Positions 5,059 to 5,489 of a DNA stretch of 5,489 nucleotides are shown here, piece by piece. Source of the DNA: Gammaproteobacteria bacterium. GTDB taxonomy: Bacteria > Pseudomonadota > Gammaproteobacteria > GCA-001735895. A model generated the notes under the pieces. The model worked only from the letters and a program-made list of their open reading frames with translations. It made no database searches and was not told where the DNA came from. The stretch is taken from assembly GCA_021767985.1 (NCBI GenBank), contig JAASSH010000187.1, forward strand, positions 1 to 5,489, read 5' to 3'. The position numbers were made by a program, and so were the translations under genes. Every line of letters begins with the position of its first letter. The stretch's first letter is position 1.

Positions 5059-5489
5059 GTGCAGCTGTCGAAATCACAATACGTCCGCGGCCTCCAGTGC
5101 CACAAGGCACTGTGGCTGTATAAACATAAAAAGGAAGTGATGACGCCCACCAGCCCGCGACAGGAATACATATTCGAAAATGGCCACCGCGTCGGCAAAC
5201 TCGCGCAGGACCTGTTCCCGGGCGGCGTTGAGATCGAACACGATCCCAAGAACTTTGCCGGCATGATCGAAAAAACCAGGGAGCTGATCAACCAGGGTGC
5301 GAACGTCATTTACGAGGCGACCTTCAAAAGCCGCAATGTTTTCATCATGGCGGATATCCTGGTGCGCAACGGCGACGTGTGGGATCTCTACGAGGTCAAA
5401 GCCTCGACCGGCGTCAAACCGCAACACAAGCCGGACGCCGCCATCCAGTGGTACGTGATTCAGGATCACCTGCCCCTGGGCAAGGCCCA
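5059..5489 (+). CDS. DUF2779-type PD-(D/E)XK nuclease-like protein, N-terminal part, continues past right edge
   Basis: The plus-strand frame from GTG 5059 is open for 143 codons to the window edge. It starts MQLSKSQYVRGLQCHKALWL, the N-terminal pattern I know from DUF2779 proteins (related to the Cas4/RecB-like nuclease fold). It continues with FENGHRVGKLAQDLFPGG (His43), a YEATF strand (Glu86), ADILV (Asp99), then DLYEVKAS with the E-V-K catalytic motif (Glu112, Lys114) and QWYV (Gln130). The order H, D, ExK, Q is that of PD-(D/E)XK nucleases of the Cas4/RecB group, and Cys14 stands where such proteins often hold an iron-sulfur ligand. The cellular role of this family is not established. 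GTG is chosen because conserved residues lie before the first ATG (codon 28), and an AAGGGC stretch lies just upstream. Only 8 bases separate it from the acetyltransferase stop, which suggests translational coupling. Full-length relatives are several hundred residues, so most of the gene is missing. Confidence 0.85.
   Translation, partial: MQLSKSQYVRGLQCHKALWLYKHKKEVMTPTSPRQEYIFENGHRVGKLAQDLFPGGVEIEHDPKNFAGMIEKTRELINQGANVIYEATFKSRNVFIMADILVRNGDVWDLYEVKASTGVKPQHKPDAAIQWYVIQDHLPLGKA

Overview
The window looks like chromosomal DNA of a moderately GC-rich gammaproteobacterium, probably environmental. The clues are a periplasmic cis/trans fatty acid isomerase (Cti, known mainly from Pseudomonas, Vibrio and relatives), GC-rich wobble positions in every gene, and intergenic palindromes of the kind linked to REP-associated Y1 transposases. 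A finer placement cannot be justified from the sequence alone.

Layout. Bases 1-648 (minus strand) hold the N-terminal 216 codons of a Cti lipoprotein with a CxxCH haem motif; the gene runs off the left edge. A divergent intergenic region (649-873) holds palindromic repeat copy 1, which carries a relic of a Y1 (RAYT-type) transposase gene inside it. Then come, on the plus strand, a calcineurin-like cyclic-nucleotide/glycerophosphodiester phosphodiesterase (874-1641) and, 36 bp later, an EamA/DMT-family transporter (1678-2547). Repeat copy 2 follows (2554-2643), then a TATAAT promoter and a flavin-containing monooxygenase-like protein (2762-4213). Repeat copy 3 (4232-4317) separates this from a GNAT acetyltransferase (4370-5050) and a closely coupled DUF2779-type PD-(D/E)XK nuclease-like protein (from GTG 5059, running off the right edge).

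Functionally these are ordinary accessory/housekeeping genes, and I see no evidence that they form one pathway. The phosphodiesterase and transporter are probably co-transcribed, as are the acetyltransferase and the nuclease-like protein.

The most interesting structure is the repeat family. Three copies lie in 5.5 kb in the same orientation. Their 22-nt right arms are identical, and they share one mismatch at the same stem position. Each is flanked by iterated GAAACTG / CGGTTTTC units, each occupies a boundary between transcription units, and each is followed within about 10-45 bp by a -10-like box. Copy 1 still holds a transposase fragment between its arms, which suggests that copies 2 and 3 are internally deleted, MITE-like derivatives of a HUH/Y1 transposase element.
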